This document shows, one piece after another, positions 25,691-36,127 of a DNA stretch of 64,000 nucleotides. The stretch comes from Enhydrobacter aerosaccus (GTDB lineage: Bacteria > Pseudomonadota > Alphaproteobacteria > Reyranellales > Reyranellaceae). Where the stretch lies: contig NZ_FUWJ01000004.1 of assembly GCF_900167455.1 (NCBI RefSeq), positions 124,001-188,000 on the forward strand. Direction: 5' to 3'. The notes beneath the pieces are model-generated. The model was not told the origin of the DNA. It saw nothing but the letters and a program-made list of their open reading frames with translations, and did no database searches. Made by a program: the position numbers and the translations under genes. Positions within the stretch are counted from its first letter, which is position 1. Every line of letters starts with the position of its first letter.

Positions 25691-25858
25691 ATGTCCCTCT
25701 CTGCTGTTCATCTTCAGGAAGAAGAACCTCCGTTGACGCGCGCCGAACGGCTGACCGCCAAGGCGGCGCAGTTCGTCGTCGGCTTTCTGTGCGTGACGCC
25801 GGCTGCACTGTTTCCCGCCGGCCTGGCCTACAAGGTCTTCACCTATCTTGCCGCCTGA
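25691..25858 (+). CDS. Small single-span membrane protein, 55 residues
   Basis: I do not recognise this protein. It starts at ATG 25691 with CAGGAG eight bases before. A charged N-terminal third (LQEEEPPLTRAERLTAKAAQ) precedes one hydrophobic helix (FVVGFLCVTPAALFPAGLAY). It diverges from the ion-channel gene, so the two could share a promoter region at about 25540-25690. Confidence 0.5.
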   Translation: MSLSAVHLQEEEPPLTRAERLTAKAAQFVVGFLCVTPAALFPAGLAYKVFTYLAA

Positions 25859-26147
25859 CCGGAGCGCGGACTTTCGTCCCGACCGCCGGACACGGTCGTT
25901 CACCCAGGCGCGGATGGCCCTGGCGGGCGTGCAGGTCGTGGGCGTGCTGGGCTTCGTCGGCCTGTTGTCCGCCGCGCGAGTCGCTCCCGACATCGCGCCC
26001 CTGCTGCAGATGCTGGCCTTCCTCTGGTTTTTCGTTGCCGGCGCCCTGTGGCTGGCGCTGCCGTCCCTGCTGCGGCGCCGACGGCAGATGCACCTTATGG
26101 CTTCGCGTCCTCCGCAATCATCGTCGCGCCCTTCTCGGCGATCATGA
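25848..26147 (+). CDS. Possible two-span membrane protein
   Basis: The frame begins with TTG 25848 overlapping the preceding small gene and encodes two hydrophobic segments (ALAGVQVVGVLGFVGLL; MLAFLWFFVAGALWLALP) after a basic N-terminus; ATG 25914 would be an alternative start removing the basic part. Its 3' end runs 53 bp into the convergent GMC oxidoreductase gene, which lowers confidence. Membrane pattern and coupling to the upstream small gene are the only support. Confidence 0.3.
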   Translation: MPPDRSADFRPDRRTRSFTQARMALAGVQVVGVLGFVGLLSAARVAPDIAPLLQMLAFLWFFVAGALWLALPSLLRRRRQMHLMASRPPQSSSRPSRRS

Positions 26148-27690
26148 TGGTGGGGGCGTTGGTGTTGCCGGTGGTGAGCGTCGGCATCACCGAGGCGTCG
26201 ATCACGCGCAGGCCTTCGATGCCGTGGACCCTGAGGCGCGAATCGACGACGGCGCGCGGATCCTCGCCCATCCGGCAGGTGCCGACCGGATGATAGAGCG
26301 TGTTGCCGGCACGGCGGGCATAGGCGAGCAGGTCCGCGTCGCTGCTTATGTCGGCGCCGGGCTGGATCTCACCGCTGCTATGCTGCGAGAGAGAGGCCTG
26401 CGCGAAGATGCGGCGCGCGTGGCGCGTGCCGCCGAGCAGGGCGAGCTCGTCGGTGCGGGTGCTGAGATAATTGGGCCGGATCGCCGGCCGCTCGAACGGC
26501 TCGGGCGAGGTCGCCATGATCGTGCCCCGGCTGTCCGGCTTCACGACGCAGACGACGCAGCTCATGCCCGGCTGCTCGTCGAGCTGGCCGAACTTCAGCG
26601 GATGCGTGCTGCCGGGCGTGAACAGGAGCTGCAGGTCGGGCGAGGCCAGGCCCTCGCGGCTGTCGCAGAAGACCTGCGCCGTGGTGACGCCGAAGGTGAG
26701 CGCGCCGCGGCCGGTGACGGCGAAGCGCACGATCTCCGGCAGCACGCGGGGGAAGCGCGCGATCTCGTTGACCGTCTCGGCACCCTTCACGCGATGCACG
26801 ACCCGGATCACATAATGGTCGATCAGGTTGGCGCCCACGCCCGCCAGGTCGTGGACGACCGGGATGCCCAGCGATTGCAGATGGGCCGCCGGGCCGATGC
26901 CGGAGACCTGCAGGATGTGCGGCGAGTTGATGGTGCCGCCGGCCACGATCACCTCGCGATTGGCGCGCACATGGGTGAGGTTGCCGCCGCGCTGGAAGGA
27001 GATGCCGGTGCAGCGTCGGCCCTCGAAGCTCAGCCGGCCGGCCTGGGCGTCGGTCTCGATCCGCAGGTTGGGTCGCCGCCGCGCCTCGCGCAGGTAGGTC
27101 TGTGCCGTCGAGCCGCGGAAGCGGCCGCGCCGCGTCATCTGCGAATAGCCGACGCCGTATCGCTGCTTGCCGTTGAGATCGGGATTGAAGGGGAAGCCGG
27201 CCTGCTGCGCCGCTTCGACGAAGCGGTGGGTGAGCGGCAGGATGGTGCGGTAGTCCTCGACCTTGAGCGGGCCACCGCTGCCGCGCACTTCGGGATCGCC
27301 GCCCTGCACGTAGTGCTCGGAGCGCTTGAAGTAGGGCAACACATCGTCCCAGCTCCAGCCGCGGCAGCCCATCTGGGCCCAGCCGTCAAAGTCGGCCGGC
27401 GCGCCGCGCACATAGAGCATGCCGTTGATCGAACTCGAGCCGCCCAGCGTGCGACCGCGCGGCCAATCGATGCGACGTTCGCCCGACGCCTTCTCCGGTT
27501 CGGTCGTGTAGTTCCAGTTCACCAGCGGATTGCGGATCAGCGACCGCATGCCGGCCGGGATATGGATCATCGGATGCCAGTCGTTGGGCCCGGCCTCGAG
27601 CAGGATCACCGAGGCGCCCGTTTCCGACAGACGAGACGCGAGCACGCAGCCAGCCGAGCCGGCCCCTACCACCACGTAATCCGCTTGCAT
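26095..27690 (-). CDS. GMC-family FAD-dependent oxidoreductase (choline dehydrogenase-like)
   Basis: 531 residues. The FAD fold opens with [16 protein letters not shown], followed by [20 protein letters not shown] (GMC signature 1), GGTINSPHILQVSGIGP (signature 2) and the C-terminal catalytic region HPVGTCRMG ... [10 protein letters not shown]. It oxidises a primary alcohol to an aldehyde; substrate unknown. It diverges from a TPP enzyme gene at 27762, 71 bp away, so the two may be co-regulated: GMC alcohol oxidation followed by 2-oxo-acid chemistry is plausible but unproven. Confidence 0.9.
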   Translation of the reverse strand: MQADYVVVGAGSAGCVLASRLSETGASVILLEAGPNDWHPMIHIPAGMRSLIRNPLVNWNYTTEPEKASGERRIDWPRGRTLGGSSSINGMLYVRGAPADFDGWAQMGCRGWSWDDVLPYFKRSEHYVQGGDPEVRGSGGPLKVEDYRTILPLTHRFVEAAQQAGFPFNPDLNGKQRYGVGYSQMTRRGRFRGSTAQTYLREARRRPNLRIETDAQAGRLSFEGRRCTGISFQRGGNLTHVRANREVIVAGGTINSPHILQVSGIGPAAHLQSLGIPVVHDLAGVGANLIDHYVIRVVHRVKGAETVNEIARFPRVLPEIVRFAVTGRGALTFGVTTAQVFCDSREGLASPDLQLLFTPGSTHPLKFGQLDEQPGMSCVVCVVKPDSRGTIMATSPEPFERPAIRPNYLSTRTDELALLGGTRHARRIFAQASLSQHSSGEIQPGADISSDADLLAYARRAGNTLYHPVGTCRMGEDPRAVVDSRLRVHGIEGLRVIDASVMPTLTTGNTNAPTIMIAEKGATMIAEDAKP

Positions 27691-27761
27691 GCGCTTCTCC
27701 CTTCAGCCTCTTATCACCTCTCCTCCTAGCGGGGGAGAGAAACAAGGGGAAGGAACGAGAC

Positions 27762-29411
27762 ATGCGCGGCCGCCAGGTTCTCATGCAGACGCTGCTCAAC
27801 CATGGGGTCGATCGCATCTTCGGCAATCCCGGCACGACCGAGAGTCCGCTGATCGATTCGCTGCTCGATTATCCGCAGATCGACTATGTCGTGCATCTGC
27901 ACGAAGGCGTCGCGGTCGGGGCGGCGAACTTCTATGCCCAGGCCAGCGGCAAGACGGCGTTCGTGAACCTGCATGTGGCGCCGGGCCTCGGCAACGCGAT
28001 CGGCATGATTTATGGCGCGCTCAAGAACAACTCGCCGATGGTGGTCACGGCCGGCCAGCAGGACACGCGCATCCGCCTGCGCGATCCCGTGCTCGGGCAC
28101 GACCTCGTGGCGATGGCCGCGCCGGTGACCAAATGGAGCGTTCAGGTCGAGCGCGCCGACGAGATCGGACCGATCCTGCAGCGCGCCTTCAAGATCGCCA
28201 ACGAGGCGCCGGCCGGTCCGGTGTTCGTGGCGCTGCCGATCGATGTGATGGAGCAGGAGACCACTATTTCGCCGGGCGCGCCGGCGACGCTGTTTGCCGC
28301 CAGCCGGCCCGATCCCGCGGGAGTAGAGGCGATGGCGCGCCTGCTGGCGGATGCGAAGCGGCCGGCCGTCATTGCCGGCGATGACATTGCCCGCGCCGGC
28401 GCCGACAAGGCGCTGGTGGCGCTGGTCGAGAAGATCGGCACGACGGTGTGGTTCGAGGGGCTGCGCGGCCGCAATTCCTTCCCAACCGATCATCCGGCCT
28501 ATCGCGGCACGCTCGCTTTCGACGCGCCGGGCGTCGCCAGGCAGTTCGCGACCAACGATCTAGTGCTGATGGTGGGCGGACCGTTCTTCGAGGAGGTGTG
28601 GTACGGGCCGGGCTCTCCGTTCGTGCCGGGCACCAAGGTGCTGCAGATCGAGGCGGCGCCGTCGCGGCTGGCCTACAATTTCGCGGTCGATGCCGGCCTG
28701 GTCGCCGATGTCGGTGCCGCGCTCGAGGCATTGGCGCAATCTGTGGCGATCGATCCGGCTGAGGCCAAGCGACGCAACGAGGCGCACAAGGAGCAGAAGG
28801 AGGCGGAAGACGCCGCGCAGAAGGCGCGCGTTGCCAAGGCCTGGTCGCGCACGCCGACCTCGATGGCCCGCGCCCTGGCCGCGATCCGGGCCGGCGCGCC
28901 GGCGGATGTGGTCGTGGTCGATGAGACCATCACGGCGAATCTCGACCTGTTCAAGACCTTCACCTTCAAAGGCCCGGACGATTATTTCAGCGGCCGTGGC
29001 GGCGGCATCGGGCAAGGCGTCGCCGGCGCGATCGGCGTTGCCGTGGCGCAGGACAAGCGGCCGGTGCTGTGCGTCTCCGGCGACGGCTCGTCGATGTATT
29101 CCATCCAGGCCTTGTGGACCGCGGCCCATCACGACCTGCCGATCGTGTTCGTGATCCTGGCCAACCGCGAATACCGCGTGCTGAAGCACAACATCGATGC
29201 CTACCGCACGCGCTTCGATGTCCAGTCGAACAAGCCCTATATGCACATGGACCTGACCGGCCCTGCGCTGGGCTTCGTCGATCTCGCCAAGGGCATGGGC
29301 CTCGGCGGCACGCACGTGACGAAAGCCGACGACATCAAGGCGGCGGTGGCGGCCGCCTTCAAGTCGGGCAAGCCGCACCTGATCGAGATCGAGATCGAAG
29401 GAAAGCGGTAG
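27762..29411 (+). CDS. Thiamine diphosphate-dependent enzyme, benzoylformate-decarboxylase-like
   Basis: 549 residues. Catalytic Glu48 (HLHEGVAVGAAN), the aspartate of the cofactor motif at D441 (GDGSSMYS) and the closing ILANREYRVL are present; the usual NN at the motif end is AN here, as in several benzoylformate decarboxylase relatives. HVAPGLGNAIGMIYGALKN matches the MdlC-type family. It probably decarboxylates an aryl- or branched 2-oxo acid. About residues 345-367 form a charged helix rich in Glu and Lys. Confidence 0.85.
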   Translation: MRGRQVLMQTLLNHGVDRIFGNPGTTESPLIDSLLDYPQIDYVVHLHEGVAVGAANFYAQASGKTAFVNLHVAPGLGNAIGMIYGALKNNSPMVVTAGQQDTRIRLRDPVLGHDLVAMAAPVTKWSVQVERADEIGPILQRAFKIANEAPAGPVFVALPIDVMEQETTISPGAPATLFAASRPDPAGVEAMARLLADAKRPAVIAGDDIARAGADKALVALVEKIGTTVWFEGLRGRNSFPTDHPAYRGTLAFDAPGVARQFATNDLVLMVGGPFFEEVWYGPGSPFVPGTKVLQIEAAPSRLAYNFAVDAGLVADVGAALEALAQSVAIDPAEAKRRNEAHKEQKEAEDAAQKARVAKAWSRTPTSMARALAAIRAGAPADVVVVDETITANLDLFKTFTFKGPDDYFSGRGGGIGQGVAGAIGVAVAQDKRPVLCVSGDGSSMYSIQALWTAAHHDLPIVFVILANREYRVLKHNIDAYRTRFDVQSNKPYMHMDLTGPALGFVDLAKGMGLGGTHVTKADDIKAAVAAAFKSGKPHLIEIEIEGKR

Positions 29412-29501
29412 CGCGAGGACGCGCTGCCGGCGGGCGGCCGCGTCTTCGGAGGCGCGAGCGTCCACGCAGGGCGGAAAAGACCAGGATCCCTCGCCACCGC
29501 G

Positions 29502-29620
29502 CCCGTTAAAATAACGGGAAAATAACGGGTGCAGGTGGCGTGCTGCGGGCGCGGACGTCGCGGCGCGGGAGCATCGCGGTTCACCGTTTTTACCGTTTTT
29601 AAACGGAGGGAAAACGGTGA
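29502..29620. repeat. Two intergenic hairpins after the TPP enzyme
   Basis: The first is CCCGTTA-AAA-TAACGGG (29502-29518), with a further TAACGGG at 29523. The second has an outer stem TCACCGTTTT/AAAACGGTGA (29581-29620) enclosing CCGTTT/AAACGG. They lie about 90 and 170 bp beyond the stop codon, with no T-tract. The nested, repeated CCGT units recall the hairpins at 60161 and 62321. Confidence 0.65.
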
Positions 29621-29744
29621 GCGGGGCTGCGAGTCGGGACGCGAAGCGACGGACAAGGGGAGCGGGCGGCGACAGGACATGCGTGTCTCGGGATGTGTTG
29701 GGCACCGACCCTAAACCCGCCGCCTCAGAACCGACGATTATGGT

Positions 29745-30390
29745 CACCTACGGAGCAGCGAGAGATCCCTCGGCTCCGCCTCGGGATGACACTGTCCTTT
29801 GGGTCGGAACGACACTGTCCTTCGGGTCGGAATGACACTGTCACTGCCTCAGGACGACACTGCCCCTCGCGCCGGGACGACACTGTCTTCGGCTTCGCCC
29901 CATCAACGGTGTCATCCCGAGCGCTGCGAGGGATCTCTGGCGGGCGCCGGACCGAGATCCCTCGGCTTCGCCTCGGGACGACACTGTCCTGTGGGTCGGA
30001 ATGACACTGTCACTGCCTCAGGATGACACTGCCTCTCGTGGCGGGATGACGCGCCTCTTGCCTCGCGACGACGCTGTCCCTCGCGCCGGGACGACACTGT
30101 CCTCGGCTTCGCCCCATCAACGGTGTCATCCCGAGCGCTGCGAGGGATCTCTGGCAACCGTCGTGTCGGGATCCCTCGGCTCCGCCTCGGGATGACACGG
30201 TTCTTGGAGCGACATCGTCACGTGCCTCGCGACGACGCTGCCCTACGCGCCGGCACGATACTGTCCTCGGCTTCGCCCCATCAACGGTGTCATCCCGAGC
30301 GCCGCGAGGGATCTCTGGCGGGCATCGGATCGGGATCCGTCGGCTTCGCCTCACCAGCGGTGTCATCCCGAACGGAGTGAGGGATCTTTA
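29745..30390. repeat. Dense array of the GTGTCATCCCGAG repeat family
   Basis: This stretch holds at least four full or partial copies of the dispersed repeat, for example GTGTCATCCCGAGCGCTGCG at about 29909, 30122 and 30287 and a final copy ending GAGGGATCTTTAAA at 30390. Between them are many short derivatives of its end (GGGATGACACTGTC, GGGACGACACTGTC). The phrase CCCCATCAACGGTGTCATCC recurs at about 29899, 30112 and 30277, giving two to three superunits of about 165-215 bp. Small open frames here are by-products. It fills the gap between a plus-strand and a minus-strand gene. Confidence 0.8.
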
Positions 30391-30394
30391 AATC

Positions 30395-31180
30395 TTACTT
30401 CTGGAACGCGCGGACCTTCGCCTGATGCGCGCGGGCGGCGTTGGTGAGCATGGGCAGGTCGTTGCCGGACAGCAGCAGCTTCATGCCCTTGCCGGTGTAG
30501 AGCTTCAGCAGCTCCTCGGTATAGGCGCCGCCCATGCCGGGCCACTTGCCGTGCTTCTTGCAGGCGGCGATGACCTTGTCGACGGCGGCCTGGACCTTTG
30601 GATTGCCGGTGTCGCCCGGGATGCCCATCTCCATCGAGAGATCGCTTGAACCCACCAGCAGGCAGTCGATGCCGGGCACCGAGGCGATCGCCTCGGCATT
30701 CTCGACCGCCTTGGGCGTTTCGATCATCACGGTGATCAGCGTGTTCTCGTCGCTCTTGGCGGTCATCTCGCCGAGCGGCATCGGCGCATAGTCGAACTGC
30801 GCCTGGCCGCCGCCGACGGAGCGGTGACCGCGCGGCGGATAGCGCAGCTTGTCGGCGATCTCCTTCGCTTCCTCGGCCGTGTCGACATGGGGAATGACGA
30901 TGCCGAGCGCGCCGCCATCGAGCACGCGCGTCGCCATCGTCAGCTCGCCATAGGGCACGCGCACGATCGGCGCGATGCCGGAATCCTGGGCCGCGACGGA
31001 GATGGCGCAGGCGGTTTCGATCGACATCGAGCCATGCTCCAGGTCGATGAACAACCAGTCGTACCCTGCCGCCTTCATGACCTTGATGATATCGACGTTG
31101 CGCACCAGGCGGATGCCGATGCCGATCGCCAGCTCGTTGTTCTTCAGCCGCGCCTTGGCGGCGTTGATTGCAAAGCCCAT
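30395..31180 (-). CDS. HpcH/HpaI aldolase family protein
   Basis: 261 residues, starting at MGFAINAAKARLKNN with GGAGG seven bases upstream (an in-frame GTG at 31192 is rejected). The fold landmarks are WLFIDLEHGSMS, VIPHVDTAEEA, and the metal site region VMIETPKAVENAEAIASV followed by GSSDLSMEMG. It should be a metal-dependent class II aldolase acting on a 2-oxo acid such as 4-hydroxy-2-oxo acids. It diverges from a VOC-family gene. Confidence 0.88.
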   Translation of the reverse strand: MGFAINAAKARLKNNELAIGIGIRLVRNVDIIKVMKAAGYDWLFIDLEHGSMSIETACAISVAAQDSGIAPIVRVPYGELTMATRVLDGGALGIVIPHVDTAEEAKEIADKLRYPPRGHRSVGGGQAQFDYAPMPLGEMTAKSDENTLITVMIETPKAVENAEAIASVPGIDCLLVGSSDLSMEMGIPGDTGNPKVQAAVDKVIAACKKHGKWPGMGGAYTEELLKLYTGKGMKLLLSGNDLPMLTNAARAHQAKVRAFQK

Positions 31181-31231
31181 TGTTTCCTCCACCGCTTCCG
31201 CCGGCCGTCCGGCGGCGCTAAGCTAAACGCC

Positions 31232-31609
31232 ATGACTTTCCATGTCGAACGGATCGATCATGTCGTGCTGCGGGTGCGGAACCTCGCTGCCATGGTCCGA
31301 TTCTACGAGCAGGCGCTCGACTTCAAGGTCGAGCGCACGCTGGAGAAGCTCCATCTGGTTCAGATGCGGGCCGGTGCTTCGCTGCTCGACCTGATCCAGG
31401 GCGAGCCTCCCGCCACCGGCGGCAACATGGATCATCTCTGCTTCCGCATCGAACCGTTCGACCGCGCGCGGATCGTGGCGCGGCTTTCGCCTCTCGGCAT
31501 TACGGTGGGCGAAACGGTCGAGCGTTATGGGGCTGAAGGCAATGGCCCGTCGGTGTATTTCCACGACCCGGAAGGAAATCAGATCGAGCTGAAGGGCGCG
31601 GCGCAATAG
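31232..31609 (+). CDS. VOC-family (glyoxalase/dioxygenase fold) protein
   Basis: 125 residues. FHVERIDHVVLRVRNL at the start, the middle DHLCFRIEPFD, and the closing VYFHDPEGNQIELKG are the typical metal-site segments (His, His, Glu) of a single VOC module. It could be a lactoylglutathione-lyase-like or ring-cleavage-like enzyme. The start ATG is 51 bp from the divergent aldolase start, so a shared promoter region is likely. Confidence 0.82.
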   Translation: MTFHVERIDHVVLRVRNLAAMVRFYEQALDFKVERTLEKLHLVQMRAGASLLDLIQGEPPATGGNMDHLCFRIEPFDRARIVARLSPLGITVGETVERYGAEGNGPSVYFHDPEGNQIELKGAAQ

Positions 31610-31690
31610 CGCTTGGCCGCTGCACACGATGTGATAGCTTGGCCGCCATAAGAACAAAGCAAATTGGCGCTGATCTGGGAGGGAATTCGG

Positions 31691-33283
31691 ATGCGTCTGA
31701 CAAGGGCTGTCTGGGCCGCGGGTGTGCTCGGCCTGGTGACGGTTGCGTCACCTTCGTTCGCGCAGAAGCAGGGCGGCACGCTGCGCATTTCCCATCGCGA
31801 CAATCCGCCGAGCGCGTCGATCCACGAAGAGTCGACCATCTCGGTCGTGCAGCCGTTCATGGCCGTCTTCAACAACCTGGTCGTGTTCGATCCCAAGGAG
31901 AAGGTGAACAGCCCCGATCACATCGTCGGCGATCTCGCTGACAGCTGGTCGTGGAGCGACGACAAGACCAAGCTGACCTTCAAGCTGCACCAGGGCGTGA
32001 AGTGGCACGACGGCCAACCCTTCACCTCGAAGGACGTCAAGTGCACCTGGGACGCGCTGGCGGGCAAGGACAGCGACATCATCCGCAAGGACCCGCGCAA
32101 GATCTGGTACAACAATCTCAAGGACGTCACGACCAACGGCGATTACGAGGTCACCTTCGTCCTCGGTCGGCCGGAACCGTCCTTTCTCACCATGCTCGCG
32201 GGCGGCTATTCGCCGGTCTACTCCTGCCATGTGCCCGATCGCGTCATGCGCTCCAAGCCAATCGGCACCGGTCCGTTCAAGGTGGTGGATTTCAAGCGCA
32301 ACGAATCGATCAAGCTGGTGCGCAATCCCGACTACTTCAAGAAGGGCAAGCCCTATCTCGATGCCATCGACTGGAAGATCGTGCCCAACCGCAGCACCCG
32401 TCTGCTGGGCTTCCAGTCGGGTGAGTTCGACATGACGTTCGACTCCGACGTGACCTTCCCGCTGCTCAAGGACGTGATGGCGCAGAAGCCGAACGCGGTG
32501 TGCGAGGCGCGGCCGACCAACGTCAATTCCAACATCCTGATCAATCGCGACGCGCCGCCGTTCGACAATCCGCAGGTGCGCAAGGCGCTGGTGCTGGCGC
32601 TCGACATCAAGGCGTTCAACCAGATCCTGAGCCAGGGCCATGACCTCGACGGCGCTGCCATGCTGCCGCCGCCGGCCGGCTTCTGGGGCATGCCGGCCGA
32701 CATGCTGGCGACGCTGCCGGGCCATTCGCCCGACGTCGAGAAGAGCCGGGCCGAGGCGCGCAAGATCATGGAAGGGCTGGGTTACGGCCCCAACAAGCCG
32801 CTCAAGATCAAGGTGGCGACGCGCAACATCGCGATCTACCGCGACCCGGCGGTGATCCTGATCGACCAGCTCAAGCAGATCTACATCGACGGCGAACTCG
32901 ATCCGATCGACACGACGATCTGGTACAACAAGATCGCCAAGAAGGATTACCAGCTCGGCATGAACCTGACCGGCATCGGCATCGACGATCCCGACGTCAA
33001 TTTCTACGAGAACTTCTACTCGACGTCCGACCGCAACTATACCGGCTACAAGAACGCCGAGGTCGACAAGCTGATCGACCAGCAGTCGGCCGAGCTCGAC
33101 ATGGGCAAGCGCAAGAAGATCGTCTGGGAGATCGAGAAGAAGCTGGCCGATGACGTGGCGCGTCCCGTCATCGGCCACAACGTCGCCAACACCTGCTGGG
33201 ACCCCAAGGTGAAGGGGCTCGTGCTGCAGGTGAACAGCATCTACAACGGCTGGCGTTTCGAAGACGTCTGGCTCGACAAGTAA
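31691..33283 (+). CDS. Peptide/nickel-type ABC transporter substrate-binding protein (SBP_bac_5)
   Basis: 530 residues with a signal peptide (MRLTRAVWAAGVLGLVTVAS ... FAQ). The family marker is GVKWHDGQPFTSKDV, with KPIGTGPFKVVDFKRNESI further on. It is the receptor of the five-gene importer that continues to 37091. GGGAGG precedes ATG 31691; an in-frame ATG at 31664 would lie upstream of the leader. Ligands of this family range from peptides to sugars and opines, so the substrate is open. Confidence 0.92.
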   Translation: MRLTRAVWAAGVLGLVTVASPSFAQKQGGTLRISHRDNPPSASIHEESTISVVQPFMAVFNNLVVFDPKEKVNSPDHIVGDLADSWSWSDDKTKLTFKLHQGVKWHDGQPFTSKDVKCTWDALAGKDSDIIRKDPRKIWYNNLKDVTTNGDYEVTFVLGRPEPSFLTMLAGGYSPVYSCHVPDRVMRSKPIGTGPFKVVDFKRNESIKLVRNPDYFKKGKPYLDAIDWKIVPNRSTRLLGFQSGEFDMTFDSDVTFPLLKDVMAQKPNAVCEARPTNVNSNILINRDAPPFDNPQVRKALVLALDIKAFNQILSQGHDLDGAAMLPPPAGFWGMPADMLATLPGHSPDVEKSRAEARKIMEGLGYGPNKPLKIKVATRNIAIYRDPAVILIDQLKQIYIDGELDPIDTTIWYNKIAKKDYQLGMNLTGIGIDDPDVNFYENFYSTSDRNYTGYKNAEVDKLIDQQSAELDMGKRKKIVWEIEKKLADDVARPVIGHNVANTCWDPKVKGLVLQVNSIYNGWRFEDVWLDK

Positions 33284-33299
33284 CGGGTAAGGAGTCGCG

Positions 33300-34244
33300 G
33301 TGGGAGCGTATCTCGTCCGTCGTCTGTTGCTGATGGCGGTCACGCTGGTCGGGATGTCGATCCTGATCTTCGCGCTGCTGCGCATGGTGCCGGGCAACAT
33401 CGCCGACATCCTCATGGATGCGTCGGGCAACGACGATCCGAAGGAGAAGGCGCGGATCGTCCACGATCTCGGCCTCGATCGCCCGGTGACCGAGCAGTAT
33501 TGGCAATGGATCGACGGGCTGGCGCATGGCGATCTCGGCTATGCCTTCGTCTCCGAGCGTCCGGCCATCGAGGAGATCGCGCCACGCATCCCGATCAGCG
33601 GCAAGCTTGCGGGACTGGCGATCGTGTTCGCCATCCTGCTCGGCGTGCCGCTCGGGGTGGTCAGCGCGGTGCGCCAGAATACCGGGCTCGATTACGGCCT
33701 GCGCGTGCTCAGCCTGAGCGGCCTGTCGTTCCCGTCGTTCTGGCTCGGCCTCCTGGTCCTGATGGCGTCGGTGCAGTGGTTCGGCACGATCCCGATCTAC
33801 GACGCCGATGCGCATGGCTTCTTCGCGCAGGTGAAGATGCTGGCCTTGCCGGCGATCGTGGTGGGCTTCCGCAGCTCGGCGCTGATCATGCGCCTCACGC
33901 GGTCGTCGATGCTGGAGGTGCTGCGTCAGGATTACGTGCGGACGGCGCGTTCCAAGGGCGCCTCGAACGCTTCGGTCAACTACGATCATGCGCTGCGCAA
34001 CGCGCTCCTGCCGGTCATCACGGTGATCGGCATCGAAGCCGCCTTCCTGGTCGGCGGCCTGATCGTCACCGAGACGGTGTTCAACATTCCGGGCGTGGCA
34101 CGCTTCCTGGTCGAAGCGATCCGCTGGCGCGATTATCCGATCGTGCAGAACCTCACCATGCTGATCGCCGTTGTGGTGGTGACCATGAATTTCCTGGTCG
34201 ACATGGCCTACATGGTCCTCGATCCGCGCATCAAGTTCGGCTGA
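33300..34244 (+). CDS. Peptide-type ABC transporter permease, DppB-like
   Basis: 314 residues with about six membrane helices and GTG as start (GTGGGAGCGTATCTC), preceded by AAGGAG. The N-terminal MxxYLVRRLLLMAVTLVGMS pattern and the EAA loop (VRTARSKGASNASVNYDHAL) match DppB/OppB. It starts 16 bp after the receptor gene. Confidence 0.92.
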   Translation: MGAYLVRRLLLMAVTLVGMSILIFALLRMVPGNIADILMDASGNDDPKEKARIVHDLGLDRPVTEQYWQWIDGLAHGDLGYAFVSERPAIEEIAPRIPISGKLAGLAIVFAILLGVPLGVVSAVRQNTGLDYGLRVLSLSGLSFPSFWLGLLVLMASVQWFGTIPIYDADAHGFFAQVKMLALPAIVVGFRSSALIMRLTRSSMLEVLRQDYVRTARSKGASNASVNYDHALRNALLPVITVIGIEAAFLVGGLIVTETVFNIPGVARFLVEAIRWRDYPIVQNLTMLIAVVVVTMNFLVDMAYMVLDPRIKFG

Positions 34245-34247
34245 CCG

Positions 34248-35137
34248 ATGACCGTAATCGACCATAATGCCGCCCTCGCTCGCGCTGGAGCCAATGTCAC
34301 CGGCTGGTGGAGCCGGACGCTGTTCTTCGCCCGGCGCTATCCGCTCGGTGCCGTCGGCGCGGTGATCGTCGCGGCGTTCGTCTTCACGGCTGTATTCGCC
34401 GACGTGATCGCCCCGGTCGATCCGACCGCGACCAACGCCAAATATTCGCTGGCTCCGCCCAGCAGCATGTTCTGGCTCGGGGCCGACTTCATGGGCCGCG
34501 ACATGTACAGCCGGATCATCCATGGCGCCCGCGTCTCCCTTGCGGTCGGCGCCGGCGCCATGGGGCTGGGATGTGTGCTGGGCATCGCCATCGGGCTGGC
34601 CAGCGGCTATCTCAGCGGATGGGTGGACCTCGCCCTGCAGCGGCTGATGGACATCATGCAGGCGCTGCCGCTCCTGGTGCTGGCGATCATCATGGCCGCC
34701 TCGCTGGGACCGTCGTTGCGCAACACCATCTTCGCCATCGCCATCCCGCTGGTGCCGAGCGTGGCGCGCGTGGTGCGGTCCTCGACTCTGTCTCTGCGCG
34801 AGCTGCCCTTCGTCGAGGCGGCGCGTGCCGTCGGCATGGGCGAGCTGCGCATCGCCGTGCGCCACGTCCTGCCCAATACCTTGGCGCCGCTGATCGTGCT
34901 GGCGACGGCCCAACTTGGTTCCGCGATCCTGGTCGAGGCGTCGCTCTCCTTCCTTGGGCTGGGCGTGCCCGAGCCGCATCCTTCCTGGGGACGCATGCTG
35001 TCCGAATCCGCTGCCGAATATGTCCGTACCGCGCCCTGGCTGGTGATCTGGCCCGGCGTCGCCATCAGCCTGACGGTGTTCGGCACCAACCTGCTGGGCG
35101 ACGCCCTGCGTGACCTGCTCGATCCGAGGCAACGCTC

Positions 35138-35141
<4 letters not shown>
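34248..35141 (+). CDS. Peptide-type ABC transporter permease, DppC-like
   Basis: 297 residues. [20 protein letters not shown] is the family marker after the first helix, and the EAA loop is [20 protein letters not shown]. It starts 3 bp after the DppB-like stop and overlaps the next gene by four bases, so the permeases and ATPases are one transcript. Confidence 0.92.

Positions 35142-36119
<978 letters not shown>

Positions 36120-36127
<8 letters not shown>

Noticed and set aside
29745..30390. CRISPR array.
   Set aside because: Units are not evenly spaced, occur in both orientations, and lack unique spacers of constant length; no cas genes.
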